Assembly (NCBI RefSeq): GCF_014174395.1
Contig: NZ_JABEQD010000011.1
Location: 91,575-155,574 of the forward strand
Length of the DNA stretch: 64,000 nt
Direction: 5' to 3'
Source: Gluconacetobacter aggeris
GTDB taxonomy: Bacteria > Pseudomonadota > Alphaproteobacteria > Acetobacterales > Acetobacteraceae
Part shown: positions 17,504 through 26,404 of the stretch, piece after piece
Position numbering within the stretch: the first letter of the stretch is position 1
Layout: each line of letters opens with the position of its first letter
Made by a program: the position numbers and the translations under genes
Notes under the pieces: model-generated
What the model saw: only the letters and a program-made list of their open reading frames with translations
Databases searched by the model: none
What the model was told of the DNA's origin: nothing

Positions 17504-18289
17504 TTAGTGGCGATGGTCACCCAGGATCGTGGCCACGCTCGGCTCGATGATCCGTGCGATCTCCTGCTGTGCAGCCGCCGTCGGGTGGAGCGGCGGGTCG
17601 GGCGGGGTCAGGTGCGGGTCCAGGAAGCGTGACGGGTCGGGCGCGCCGTTTGCTTCCACGGCCGCTCCGGCATCCTGCAGGTGCAGCCACGGACGGCCCC
17701 GGCGGATATCCGCCGCCAGCATGCTGTTCAACTGCCGGGTGTTCGCGCTGACCCAGGCCGAGCGGATCGAAGGCAGGACCTCCAGCAGCAGGACCTGCGT
17801 GGTCGGGAAGCGGGCATGGATTGCATCGGCGATGCGGGTGATGCCGGGATAGGTATGGGCCGCGTCGGTATGGACATGGCCGAAATTATTGGCACCGATC
17901 ATGACCACGAACAGGCGCGGACGGGTGCGGAAATCCAGCTCGCCATGGGCCAGCCGCCACAGGACATGGCAGGTGCTGTCGCCCTTGAAACCCAGATTGA
18001 TGGCGTGCCGGTCGCCGTAATAATGCTGCCAGACCGGTGCGAAATCGCGCCAGGGTTCCGGCCCGTTGCGCTCCCAGTTCTGGGTGATGGAATCCCCCAG
18101 CCATACCAGATCGTAACGGCCGCTGGCGATTGCCGCCTGCTTTTCCGCGAAGCGCTGGTGCCACCACGGCGTATCCATGCGCGAGACCTGTTCGACGGCC
18201 AGATTGGCGGTTGCGGCCGGTGCGGCGGCGGGTGCGGCGAGGGCGAGCAGGGCGGTGATCGCCAGAAGGGGGCGAAGAGAGCGTGTCAT
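17504..18289 (-). CDS. Secreted SGNH/GDSL-family esterase
   Basis: A 261-residue protein with a cleavable signal peptide (MTRSLRPLLAITALLALAAP, cleavage near AAPAA). SGNH blocks are visible: block I WLGDSIT with nucleophile S67, block II GFKGDST, block III VMIGANNFG with the oxyanion asparagine, and block V DPPLHPT supplying Asp/His. The fold resembles platelet-activating-factor acetylhydrolase-like lipases and carbohydrate deacetylases. Exported enzymes of this kind often de-esterify polysaccharides, which is inference only. The start at 18289 excludes a 25-residue extension that would overlap uppP. Confidence 0.82.
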   Translation of the reverse strand: MTRSLRPLLAITALLALAAPAAAPAATANLAVEQVSRMDTPWWHQRFAEKQAAIASGRYDLVWLGDSITQNWERNGPEPWRDFAPVWQHYYGDRHAINLGFKGDSTCHVLWRLAHGELDFRTRPRLFVVMIGANNFGHVHTDAAHTYPGITRIADAIHARFPTTQVLLLEVLPSIRSAWVSANTRQLNSMLAADIRRGRPWLHLQDAGAAVEANGAPDPSRFLDPHLTPPDPPLHPTAAAQQEIARIIEPSVATILGDHRH

Positions 18290-18326
18290 GATATCCGGAA
18301 TGCTATGAGGCCGTGCAAACGGCCTC

Positions 18327-19184
18327 TTAATGGCCGAGGACGAAATAGGCGACGGCACCGGCAATGATGCAGTAATAGCCGAACGGGCGCAGCGCCCACT
18401 GCTCGTGCTGGCGGAAATAGCGCATCAGGAAGGCGGTGCTGGCCAGGGCGGTTACGGCTGCCACCACCGCGGCCACCGTGGCCAACTGCATCTGTCCGGG
18501 CGCGAGGGTGACGTGGCGCATGTGCGCGGCCTCGCGCACCGCGGCGCCGATGATGACCGGCTGGGCCATCAGGAATGAGAAATGCGCCGCGCCTTCATGG
18601 TTGAGCCTGCGGAACAGGCCGCCGACCATGGTGGCCCCCGAGCGGGAGATGCCGGGGAAGAAGGCGAGGCACTGCCACAGGCCGATGATCAGGGCGTCGG
18701 CATAGGTGAGCGAGGCGATGGGGCGCCCGAGCTGGACGGCTTGGCTGCCGCGCAGCCGATCCGCGATCAGCAGCAGGAAGCCGTTGAGGACGAGGAAGAT
18801 GGCGGCATAGCGGGCGCTGCCGAACAATGCGCGCAGCCAATGTTCCAGCAGCCCGCCGATGATGACGGCGGGAATGGTCGCCACGACCAGAAGGGCGAGG
18901 ATGTGGATGCTCTCGGCCTGTCGCTGGCTGCCGTAGCGGCCGGTGATGCCCTGGAAGATGGCCATCCAGTCGCTACGGAAGAAATACAGCAGCGCGACGG
19001 CCGTCCCCAGATGCAGCATGACCAGGAAGGGGAGGAAGATTTCCCCCTGCGGGTCGAACACCCAGCCGAGCAGGGCGGGGACAATGACGGCGTGGCCCAG
19101 GCTGCTGACCGGAAAGAGTTCGGTCGCCCCCTGGAGGATCGCGATCATGATGGCTTGGAAAACTGTCATTGTCCGGCTGTCCAT
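18327..19184 (-). CDS. uppP: Undecaprenyl-diphosphatase
   Basis: UppP/BacA (285 residues) recycles the lipid carrier for peptidoglycan and O-polysaccharide export and confers bacitracin tolerance. It is a polytopic membrane protein. The two catalytic motifs are present: QGATELFPVSSLGH near the N-terminus (the ExxxPVSSxGH motif) and ISRSGATMVGGL in the middle. A second possible start lies at 19169 (MTVFQ), which gives a more typical N-terminus; no ribosome-binding site favours either clearly. The gene is divergent from the MCE-domain gene. Confidence 0.93.
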   Translation of the reverse strand: MDSRTMTVFQAIMIAILQGATELFPVSSLGHAVIVPALLGWVFDPQGEIFLPFLVMLHLGTAVALLYFFRSDWMAIFQGITGRYGSQRQAESIHILALLVVATIPAVIIGGLLEHWLRALFGSARYAAIFLVLNGFLLLIADRLRGSQAVQLGRPIASLTYADALIIGLWQCLAFFPGISRSGATMVGGLFRRLNHEGAAHFSFLMAQPVIIGAAVREAAHMRHVTLAPGQMQLATVAAVVAAVTALASTAFLMRYFRQHEQWALRPFGYYCIIAGAVAYFVLGH

Positions 19185-19287
19185 GGCGATTTAAACTGGC
19201 GTGGTGCCCATTTTTCATCAGTTCGGCAAGCACTTGCCGGACAGTGTGGCGAATTGTGGGCCGACGGGAAGAGGAGAGGGGCATTTG

Positions 19288-19752
19288 GTGCGGGAAAAAG
19301 GAAGCGCGATCGTCTTCAGCAGCCTGGTCCTGCTGGTGGCGGTGGTATTCTACGTCTACGCCCGGGCCTCGCAGACCGACCTGAGCCATGAACGCTATCC
19401 GCTGACGGCGCGGTTCATTTCGGCCAATGGGCTGCATGTGGGGGCGGATGTCCAGTTGGCCGGCGTGCCCGTGGGACGTGTGACCGACATCGTCCTGGAC
19501 CCCGTGATGGCGGTGGCGAATGTGCGCTTTACGGTGGATCGGGCGCTGTCCCTGCCGGCCGACAGCGGGGTGATGATCGGCAGCGCGACCATGACCAGCG
19601 ACGATTCGCTGATGATCCAGCCCGGCATGGCGAAGGACCGGCTGGCTCCGGGGGCGGTGATTACCAACGCGCAGGAAGCTGTCAGCCTGGAGCAGCAGGT
19701 CAGTAATTACATCTTCGGGAATGGCGGCCTGTCCTCCGATTCGACGCCGTAG
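19288..19752 (+). CDS. MCE-domain protein, MlaD-like
   Basis: A 154-residue single-pass inner-membrane protein. An N-terminal hydrophobic segment (about residues 6-24, IVFSSLVLLVAVVFYVYA) is followed by one MCE/MlaD domain with LTARFISANGLHVGADVQL and GVPVGRVTDIVLD. MlaD is the hexameric lipid-binding ring of the Mla phospholipid transporter. The GTG at 19288 has a purine-rich GGAAGAGGAGAGG upstream, so I prefer it to the upstream in-frame start at 19201. No mlaE, mlaF or mlaC lies beside it, which is unusual for this family. Confidence 0.8.
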   Translation: MREKGSAIVFSSLVLLVAVVFYVYARASQTDLSHERYPLTARFISANGLHVGADVQLAGVPVGRVTDIVLDPVMAVANVRFTVDRALSLPADSGVMIGSATMTSDDSLMIQPGMAKDRLAPGAVITNAQEAVSLEQQVSNYIFGNGGLSSDSTP

Positions 19753-19793
19753 CGCCTGCCGGATTGCCCGGTGCGGCGCTGCTGAACCGGCTC

Positions 19794-20891
19794 TCAGTCA
19801 TTAAGCGGATAGGAGGCCAGGAGTTTCTTCTGGCGACGCCAGTAACGCAGCATCGTGAAGGCCCCGGCTGACCGCCAGCCGGCCTTCTTCTTCTTTGCGC
19901 CGATGCGAAACGTTTCGCGGTAATGCATGAACTGCGCGGCATAGGCCTCGCGCAATGTGGTGCGCGAATCCCAGATATGGGTCGCCTCGGACCCCACGCC
20001 GTTGATTTCGATGATCTCGAACCCACGACCGAGTCGGAGTGCGGCTACCGATTCGAATTTCAGGTCGATTCGCCCGAAATGGAAATCCGGTATGTCGTGC
20101 ATGATCCGGTCGATCTGTTCCGTCAGGGCCGGGGTGACGTCGTCGGCGCCGTTGCGGAAGATCGACCCCTTGCAATGATTGCCGGCGAAGACCAGGCGCA
20201 TCGTCTCGCCCGCCGGCAGGATGTCATGCACCCGCGTACCGAGCCGGGGCAGGTAGAGATGCGGGACCAGGTGGGTGCGGGCATCGGCGTCGATCAACTG
20301 GCGGACGGTCGAGCGGCCATCCCCGACCAGAACCGGTGCTTCCTTGTAGGTCACCGAGGTGATCCGGCCCCGCTCTTCGTCCGGATGGCGGATGTAGAAG
20401 ATCCCGGCCTCGTGCTCGTAGGGGATCAGGCGCTGCATCACCAGCCGGATTCCGGCGGGGAACAGGGCCAGGGCCGTGGCCAGTTCTTGGGGAGTCGTGA
20501 CCAGCTTCACGCCCGTGCCGTTGCATCCGATATCCGGCTTCAGGACCACCGGCAGCGTCAGCCCGGCCCGTGTCAGGGCCGCGGTCGCCGCGGCCTCGTC
20601 GTCGGTCGAGCCGGTGGTGACGGTGGTGTAGGGCGCGATCCACTGGCGCGCGACGTCGCCGGCCATGTCCAGGATGTCGGTCTTGCTTTCGCCGCACAGC
20701 CCGCCGGTTTCGATCCGTGGATTGGCGGCGGTGGGCAGGCTGAGGTCGCCATGCCGCAGCCCCATCAGGATCCAGTAGAGGACGATGGGGGTGTAGAAGG
20801 CCCAGCCCGGCCAGAATTCGAACATCGACAGCGGGGAGGGCGGCCGGGAGGCGCCGGCCCGGGGCGCGGCGGCGGTGGGGGCATGGGTCAT
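19794..20891 (-). CDS. ATP-grasp ligase-like protein (D-Ala--D-Ala ligase fold)
   Basis: A 365-residue protein with an ATP-grasp core. VVLKPDIGCNGTGVKLV matches the nucleotide-binding lysine/glycine loop. YEHEAGIFYIR, VTYKEAPVLVGDGRSTV and a C-terminal FGRIDLKFES...IIEINGVGSEATHIWD supply the Mg-binding Asp/Glu/Asn set. A hydrophobic segment (about 23-45, FEFWPGWAFYTPIVLYWILM) near the N-terminus suggests membrane attachment, odd for a cytosolic ligase. It overlaps the upstream DedA gene by four bases, so the two are coupled. Function is unknown; a lipid- or wall-linked carboxylate-amine ligation would fit the context. Confidence 0.7.
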   Translation of the reverse strand: MTHAPTAAAPRAGASRPPSPLSMFEFWPGWAFYTPIVLYWILMGLRHGDLSLPTAANPRIETGGLCGESKTDILDMAGDVARQWIAPYTTVTTGSTDDEAAATAALTRAGLTLPVVLKPDIGCNGTGVKLVTTPQELATALALFPAGIRLVMQRLIPYEHEAGIFYIRHPDEERGRITSVTYKEAPVLVGDGRSTVRQLIDADARTHLVPHLYLPRLGTRVHDILPAGETMRLVFAGNHCKGSIFRNGADDVTPALTEQIDRIMHDIPDFHFGRIDLKFESVAALRLGRGFEIIEINGVGSEATHIWDSRTTLREAYAAQFMHYRETFRIGAKKKKAGWRSAGAFTMLRYWRRQKKLLASYPLND

Positions 20892-21463
20892 CGGGACGGA
20901 CTCCGCACATTGGCCACGATCCGGCCGACGAGAAGGATGGTCAGGGCGAATCCTCCCATTCCGGCCCATTTCCATGCACCCAGATGCGTGATCAGGAAAT
21001 GGCCGACCTGTAGCGACACCGCGAAGAGCAGTGTTGTCCAGATCAGGGTTGCCAGGATGGCCGCAAGGGCGAAGCGACGCACCGATGCGCCGAAGAACCC
21101 GCACGCCGTATAGAGCGGCAGTCGGGCGCCAGGGATGAAGCGGCTGATGAACACGATGCGGAACACGTTCCGGCCGAACCAGTTTCCGCCATTCTCATCC
21201 TGGGGGACCTTGACCCACCGCCGGGCCGCCGGCCACAGGGCCGCAAGCCTGCCCAAGCCGTACAGGCCCAGGTCGCCGGCCACGATCCCGACATAAAGCG
21301 CGAGTAAGGCAACGGGCAGCGCGACCTGGCCGGTCTGGACCTCCATGGCGGTCAGGATGGTCGCGGCGTCTTCGAGGATGAACGTGCCGATGATGATGAC
21401 CAGCGCCTGGATTGCGGGCGCGGCACCGGCTTTGGCGAACAGGGCGGAGAGTGAGGGAAACAT
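20888..21463 (-). CDS. DedA/SNARE-associated family membrane protein
   Basis: A 191-residue polytopic membrane protein of the DedA family, whose members include undecaprenyl-phosphate and phospholipid flippases. Characteristic features are the early acidic ILEDAATI segment, a GDLGLYGLGR motif, and FISRFIPGARLPLYTACGFFG, the F/Y-R-x-x-P-x-x-R signature of the family. The MFPSLSAL start at 21463 gives the normal length; the frame is open upstream through non-homologous sequence. Its end overlaps the ATP-grasp gene start (ATGA). Confidence 0.82.
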   Translation of the reverse strand: MFPSLSALFAKAGAAPAIQALVIIIGTFILEDAATILTAMEVQTGQVALPVALLALYVGIVAGDLGLYGLGRLAALWPAARRWVKVPQDENGGNWFGRNVFRIVFISRFIPGARLPLYTACGFFGASVRRFALAAILATLIWTTLLFAVSLQVGHFLITHLGAWKWAGMGGFALTILLVGRIVANVRSPSR

Positions 21464-21691
21464 GACCGTGGCGCCGCCGTTCAATCCCGGAACGGCAGAA
21501 AGAAGCGGGTCGGAATCCTCACGTCGTGAACCTCTTGCCCATGGAATCCGTTCCGCGCGGCCGCCGGACGGGCCAGCCGGGGCGGCGCCCGGATTGGGGA
21601 CCTTGTGGCATGCTTCGCCACCACCGCCAAATCGCCTGCCGCCAGCGGCGAGGATTGAAAGCCCCCGGCGGATTGTGGCACAGCTTTCCTC

Positions 21692-22663
21692 ATGATCGGA
21701 CGCCGTGATTTCCTGCTGTCGGCCTCGGCCGCTTTCTTCGCCGGCGTGCCCACGGCGCGCGCGGCGGAGCAATCTTATGCCGCGTTTCTGGCCGGCGTGC
21801 GGGCCGAGGCGGTGGGGCATGGATTGTCGGCCACGATCATCGATCGGGCCCTGGCCTTGCAGGCGCCCAATGCGCGAGTCCTGGAGCTGGACCGCCACCA
21901 GCCTGAATTCACCCTGACCTGGGCCCAGTATCGCCAGAAGGTGCTGACGCCGAAGAAGATTGCAGACGGGCGTGCGGCGGCGGGCGCGCGCACCGCGCTG
22001 CTGACGGAGGTCAGCGGGCGGTACAGCGTCGATCGCCAGCCGCTGGTGGGGATCTGGGGGCTGGAATCGGCTTACGGCACGCGGATGGGGACGTTCCATG
22101 TCGCGGACGCGCTGGCCACGCTGGCCTATGACGGGCGGCGGGCGTCGTTCTTTCGGTCGGAGCTGATGAATGCGCTGCGCATTCTGGACCATGGGGATGT
22201 CGAACCCGATTCGATGCTGGGCAGCTATGCCGGCGCGATGGGGCAGCCCCAGTTCATGCCCAGTGCCTATCTGCGTTACGCGGTCGATTTCACCGGCACC
22301 GGCCGCCGCGACATCTGGAACAGCGAGCCGGACGTGATGGCGTCGATCGCCAATTACCTGGCCCGTTGCGGCTGGGTGGCGGGCGAGCCCTGGGGGCAGG
22401 AGATCACGGTGCCCGCGACGGTGGCGCAGGCCGAACTGGGGCGCGGCAATGTGCGCACCCTGGAAGAATGGATGGCGCAGGGCGTGCGCAGGGCGGATGG
22501 ACGCGCGTTTTCGCGCAGCGATATTCGCGGGGCGGTGATCCGCCCGGATGGGCCGGGGGGCGAGGCCTTTATGGTCTATCGCAATTTTTCGGTGATCCGC
22601 CGCTACAACCCATCGGATTTCTACGCGCTGGCCGTTGGCCTGCTGGGCCGCGACGTCACGTGA
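21692..22663 (+). CDS. Lytic murein transglycosylase, MltB-like
   Basis: A 323-residue periplasmic enzyme with a twin-arginine-like leader (MIGRRDFLLSASAAFFAG). It cleaves glycan strands of peptidoglycan to 1,6-anhydro products. The catalytic glutamate is in GIWGLESAYGTRMG, and GAMGQPQFMPSAYLRYAVDF is the diagnostic second motif of the MltB/SltB family. Length and order match soluble MltB forms. It is followed by the rlpA-like gene with a four-base overlap, then by a D,D-carboxypeptidase: a wall-remodelling unit. Confidence 0.9.
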   Translation: MIGRRDFLLSASAAFFAGVPTARAAEQSYAAFLAGVRAEAVGHGLSATIIDRALALQAPNARVLELDRHQPEFTLTWAQYRQKVLTPKKIADGRAAAGARTALLTEVSGRYSVDRQPLVGIWGLESAYGTRMGTFHVADALATLAYDGRRASFFRSELMNALRILDHGDVEPDSMLGSYAGAMGQPQFMPSAYLRYAVDFTGTGRRDIWNSEPDVMASIANYLARCGWVAGEPWGQEITVPATVAQAELGRGNVRTLEEWMAQGVRRADGRAFSRSDIRGAVIRPDGPGGEAFMVYRNFSVIRRYNPSDFYALAVGLLGRDVT

Positions 22664-23526
22664 CGCGCCGTGCCTTTCCGGTGATGCTGGCCGTGCTCGG
22701 GCTGGCGGGCTGTCATCGGGCCGAACCGCCATTGCCGCCAGCCGACCCGCATTACGTCGTCGGTGCGCCCTACCAGATGGACGGGGTGTGGCAGTATCCG
22801 CGCGAGGATTTCGGCTATCGGCAGACCGGGCTGGCAGTCGCCGACCCCGACCAGACGCCCTATGTCACCACGGACGGCGAGCATTACGATCCGCAATCGC
22901 TGACCGGCCGCCATGCCACCCTGCAACTGCCGGCGATCGTGACTGTGCGCAATCTGGAGAATGGGCGGGAGCTGAGCATCCGCCTGAACGATCGGGGGCC
23001 GGAAGCGCGCGGACGGCTGATCGGCCTGACGCCCCGCGTGGCTGCCCTGCTGGGGATCGGCGCCAATCCGGTGCGGGTCGAGATCATCGGGCATGAGGCC
23101 GAGAACGAGCAACTGGCCGAGGCCCTGCCGGGCGGCCAGCATCTGGATGTCGCGGCAGCGCCGGTCCACCAGATCCGCGCGGAATCGCTGGATCGTCCGG
23201 GCACCGGCGGGACGATCGTTTCGGCCCCGACCGGCACGGTCGGGGCGGCCGATGTTTCGGCGCTGATGCGCGACCTGCCGCCTGAGGTGCGGCAGGGATA
23301 TGTCCAGGGCGGAATGTTGTGGGTGGATGCGGGAACGTTCTCCACCCTGCGCTATGCCCAGGTGGCCGCCGCGCGGACCGGTGGCCGGGTGATACCGGTG
23401 CAGGATCATGGCCGGGCGGCCTGGAGGGTCCATGTCGGGCCCTTCATGAATGTCGCCGGGGCGGATCGGGCGCTGGACCAGCTTTTGGGCGACGGAATGA
23501 CCGGCGCCCGGATCGTCGTCGAATAG
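22660..23526 (+). CDS. rlpA: RlpA-like lipoprotein with SPOR domain
   Basis: A 288-residue lipoprotein: the leader VTRRAFPVMLAVLGLAGC ends in a lipobox with Cys18. A double-psi beta-barrel domain follows (about 80-150: YDPQSLTGRHATLQLP, VTVRNLENGRELSIRLNDRGP), related to lytic transglycosylase RlpA, which acts on denuded glycan. The C-terminal ~80 residues (WVDAGTFSTLRYAQ, AWRVHVGPF) form a SPOR domain that binds denuded septal peptidoglycan. The GTG start overlaps the mltB-like stop, indicating coupling. Confidence 0.85.
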   Translation: MTRRAFPVMLAVLGLAGCHRAEPPLPPADPHYVVGAPYQMDGVWQYPREDFGYRQTGLAVADPDQTPYVTTDGEHYDPQSLTGRHATLQLPAIVTVRNLENGRELSIRLNDRGPEARGRLIGLTPRVAALLGIGANPVRVEIIGHEAENEQLAEALPGGQHLDVAAAPVHQIRAESLDRPGTGGTIVSAPTGTVGAADVSALMRDLPPEVRQGYVQGGMLWVDAGTFSTLRYAQVAAARTGGRVIPVQDHGRAAWRVHVGPFMNVAGADRALDQLLGDGMTGARIVVE

Positions 23527-23528
23527 GG

Positions 23529-24785
23529 ATGAACGTGCAGACCCGAAGGTTTCTTCTGGCCGGGACGGCCTTGCTGGCCGCCACCGGTTCTCTGGCGGTT
23601 GCCGCGCCGCGTCGGCGCCATGCCCATGGCGCCGCCAGCGCCCCGGCCGCCGCGCAATCGGATGACGAATCCGGCCCGGACCAGGCGCAGGCTCCGGCCG
23701 GGCCGCCGGCCGCCAGCCTGATCGGGCCGGTCGATACTGTTGCCCGCTGGGCGTGCATCGTGGATGTCACGACCGGCACGGTGCTGCTGGAAAAGGCGGC
23801 GGACGAGCGCATGCCGCCCTCGTCGCTGACCAAGATGATGACGGCCTATATCGTCTTCAGCATGCTGAAATCGGGCCGCCTGAAGCTGGACCAGGCGCTG
23901 CCGGTCAGCGAGAAGGCGTGGCGCATGCAGGGGTCGAAGATGTTCGTGCCCCTGGGCGAGAGCATCCCTGTGCAGGACCTGATCCAGGGCATGGTCATCC
24001 AGTCCGGCAATGACGCGTGCATCGTGCTGGCCGAAGGTATTTCCGGGTCCGAAGAGCAGTTCGTCGCCCAGATGAACGAGGTGGGCGGAAAGATCGGGCT
24101 GATCAATTCGCATTTCATGAATGCCACCGGCTGGCCGGCCGACAACCACTATATGTGCGCCCGTGACGTGGCGACCGTGGCGGTGCGCCTGATCCGCGAT
24201 TTCCCGGAATATTATCACTTCTTCTCGGAGAAGGATTTCCGCTTCAACAAGATCTCGCAGGGTAATCGCAATGTCCTGGTGGACAAGGGGCTGGCCGACG
24301 GGCTGAAGACCGGTCACACCGATGCCGGCGGGTTCGGGCTGTGTGCCAGCGCCGATCGGGGCGGCAACCGCGTGGTTCTGGCGCTGAACGGCATGCCGTC
24401 GAGCAACGCCCGTGCGCATGAGGGCGAGCGGCTGCTGGAATGGACGTTCGCGAACTTCGAGAATGCGACCCTGTTCCGCAAGGGCGATGTCGTGGACCAG
24501 GCGCCTGTCTGGCTGGGCACCCAGCCGACGGTGCCGCTGGTTGCGACGCGGGACGTGGTGATGACGCTGCCGCATGGATGGCGTACGCGCGTCCATATCG
24601 GGGTGGATTATCAGGCGCCCGTCGCGGCACCGGTGGCGGCGGGGCAGTTGCTGGGTGATCTGGTGCTGACCAATCCGGGCCTGCCCGATATCCGCATGCA
24701 GCTTGTGGCCGGGCAGGCCGTGCCGCGGCTGGGGCTGCTGGCGCGGGCCTCGACGGTGCTGGGCCAGAAACTGGGCCGGCACTGA
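23529..24785 (+). CDS. dac: D-alanyl-D-alanine carboxypeptidase (PBP5/6 type)
   Basis: A 418-residue serine D,D-carboxypeptidase that trims pentapeptide stems. Signal-peptide residues 1-27 end at VAAP; a low-complexity Ala/Pro linker runs to about residue 65. Penicillin-binding motifs are SxxK S99-L-T-K102, SxN S159-G-N161, and KTG K260-T-G262. A C-terminal beta domain of PBP5_C type occupies about 300-400. It starts two bases after the rlpA-like stop and is probably part of the same transcript as tmk and holB. Confidence 0.92.
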   Translation: MNVQTRRFLLAGTALLAATGSLAVAAPRRRHAHGAASAPAAAQSDDESGPDQAQAPAGPPAASLIGPVDTVARWACIVDVTTGTVLLEKAADERMPPSSLTKMMTAYIVFSMLKSGRLKLDQALPVSEKAWRMQGSKMFVPLGESIPVQDLIQGMVIQSGNDACIVLAEGISGSEEQFVAQMNEVGGKIGLINSHFMNATGWPADNHYMCARDVATVAVRLIRDFPEYYHFFSEKDFRFNKISQGNRNVLVDKGLADGLKTGHTDAGGFGLCASADRGGNRVVLALNGMPSSNARAHEGERLLEWTFANFENATLFRKGDVVDQAPVWLGTQPTVPLVATRDVVMTLPHGWRTRVHIGVDYQAPVAAPVAAGQLLGDLVLTNPGLPDIRMQLVAGQAVPRLGLLARASTVLGQKLGRH

Positions 24786-24790
24786 AGCCG

Positions 24791-25426
24791 GTGTCGGGTC
24801 TGTTCATTACCTTCGAAGGCGGTGAGGGCGCCGGCAAATCCACCCAGGTCGCATTGCTGGAGGCGCATCTGCGTGCTGGCGGGTGCGACGTGGTGCGCAC
24901 GCGCGAGCCGGGTGGGACGCCGGGCGCCGAGGCTCTGCGTGACTTTCTGCTGTTCGGCGGGCATGACCTGTCGCTGCGGGCCGAGATCCTGGCTCATTTC
25001 GCCGCGCGGTGTGACCATGTGGACCGGCTGATCCGGCCGGCGCTGGCACGCGGTGCGGTGGTGATCTGCGACCGGTTTGCCGATTCCACCATGGCCTATC
25101 AGGGCTATGGGATCGGGCAGGGCGATCCTGCGACGATCGGACTGATCGACGCGCTGACGGCACAGGTCGGGCTGGTGCCTGACCTGACGCTGGTTCTGGC
25201 GCTGGACCGTGCGCGGGCCCGGCAGCGCCTGGATGCGCGCGGTGGCCGGTCCGACCGTTACGAGGCGGCGGACGAGGCGTTCCATACCCGGGTGGCCGAG
25301 GGATTCGAGACGATTGCCCGGACCCACGCCGGGCGGTGCGTGCGCCTGTCCGCCGACCGGCCGGCCGAGGTGATCGCGCGGGATGTCGCGCAACGGGTCG
25401 ATGCGCGGCTGGCGGGACCCGCCTGA
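24791..25426 (+). CDS. tmk: Thymidylate kinase
   Basis: TMK (211 residues) phosphorylates dTMP to dTDP. The P-loop is EGGEGAGKST (residues 9-18). TREPGGT and CDRFADSTMAYQG are the DR and substrate-recognition motifs, and the LID region contains GRSDRYE. A GTG start gives the standard N-terminus (MSGLFITFEGG). It is five bases after dac and abuts holB without a gap, the common tmk-holB arrangement. Confidence 0.95.
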   Translation: MSGLFITFEGGEGAGKSTQVALLEAHLRAGGCDVVRTREPGGTPGAEALRDFLLFGGHDLSLRAEILAHFAARCDHVDRLIRPALARGAVVICDRFADSTMAYQGYGIGQGDPATIGLIDALTAQVGLVPDLTLVLALDRARARQRLDARGGRSDRYEAADEAFHTRVAEGFETIARTHAGRCVRLSADRPAEVIARDVAQRVDARLAGPA

Positions 25427-26404
25427 ATGGCGGGTACCACGCCGCGCGACGGCCAGGAACCGGTGGGGCATGACGATGCCCGCCGCGCTTTCGAGGAGGC
25501 ATGGGGCGCCGGGCGGCTGCATCATGCCTGGCTGCTGACTGGCCCCGAAGGGATCGGCAAGGCGAGCTTCGCCTTCTGGATGGCGCGGGTGCTGCTGAAG
25601 GCGACCGGGGCGGACAGTAGCGCCGCGCGGCGGATCGCGGCCGGCAGCCATGCCGATCTGCTCTATATCGCGCGCGGCGTGGACGAGAAGCGCCAGCGGA
25701 TGCGGGCCGAGATCGTGGCCGACGATGTGCGTCCGATCGGCCAGTTCCTGCACCGGACGGCGGCCGAGGATGGATGGCGCGTCGTGATCGTGGACGGCGC
25801 GGAGTTCATGAATCGCAGTGCGGCCAACGCGATCCTCAAGATCCTGGAGGAGCCGCCGCCGCGTGCGATCCTGATCCTGACCTGTGCCGCGCCCGGCCGC
25901 CTGTTGCCGACCATTCGCAGCCGCTGCCGCACGCTGCGGCTGGAGCCGTTGCAGGCGGCGCAGATGCGGGACGTGCTGACCCGGGTGGCGGCGGATGTGC
26001 CGCCCGAGGATATCGCGCGGGTGGCGCCGCTGGCCCATGGGTCGCCCGGCCGCGCGCTGGCCCTGCTGGCGGGCGATGGCGCGGCACTGGGCGCGCTGGT
26101 GGCGCGGGTGCTTGAGAGCCCGCCGGATGCGGGGGCGATGTACGAGATTGCCGAGAGCGTGCTGAAGCGGGAAAATGGCTTCCCGGTCTTCTTCGATCTG
26201 TTGTGTGATGCCATATCGAAGCACGCGCGTGCCCTCGCCCTGCAAGACGGGCGAGGCCGGGAGGATGCGGACGGATCGTTGCCGGCGCACCGCATGGCGG
26301 AACTGTGGCGTCGCCTGACCGACCTTCGGGTCGAGACGGAACGGTTCAATCTGGATAAACAACAGGCCCTGCTGAGTGGCCTGACTTTGGTGAGTGGAAG
26401 ATGA
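25427..26404 (+). CDS. holB: DNA polymerase III subunit delta'
   Basis: A 325-residue clamp-loader subunit. AAA+ features are the P-loop-like GPEGIGKAS (from G39, K45), the VDGAEFMNRSAANAILKILEEPP sequence and the SRC sensor (TIRSRCRTLRL). The zinc-binding four-cysteine module found in many delta' proteins is not evident. Context between tmk and metG with one- to four-base overlaps is the usual one. Residues beyond 200 form the collar domain. Confidence 0.9.
   Translation: MAGTTPRDGQEPVGHDDARRAFEEAWGAGRLHHAWLLTGPEGIGKASFAFWMARVLLKATGADSSAARRIAAGSHADLLYIARGVDEKRQRMRAEIVADDVRPIGQFLHRTAAEDGWRVVIVDGAEFMNRSAANAILKILEEPPPRAILILTCAAPGRLLPTIRSRCRTLRLEPLQAAQMRDVLTRVAADVPPEDIARVAPLAHGSPGRALALLAGDGAALGALVARVLESPPDAGAMYEIAESVLKRENGFPVFFDLLCDAISKHARALALQDGRGREDADGSLPAHRMAELWRRLTDLRVETERFNLDKQQALLSGLTLVSGR

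Noticed and set aside
20888..22732. A 614-residue minus-strand protein
   Set aside because: Only the last 191 residues (from 21463) are DedA-like; the upstream part is antisense to the mltB-like gene.
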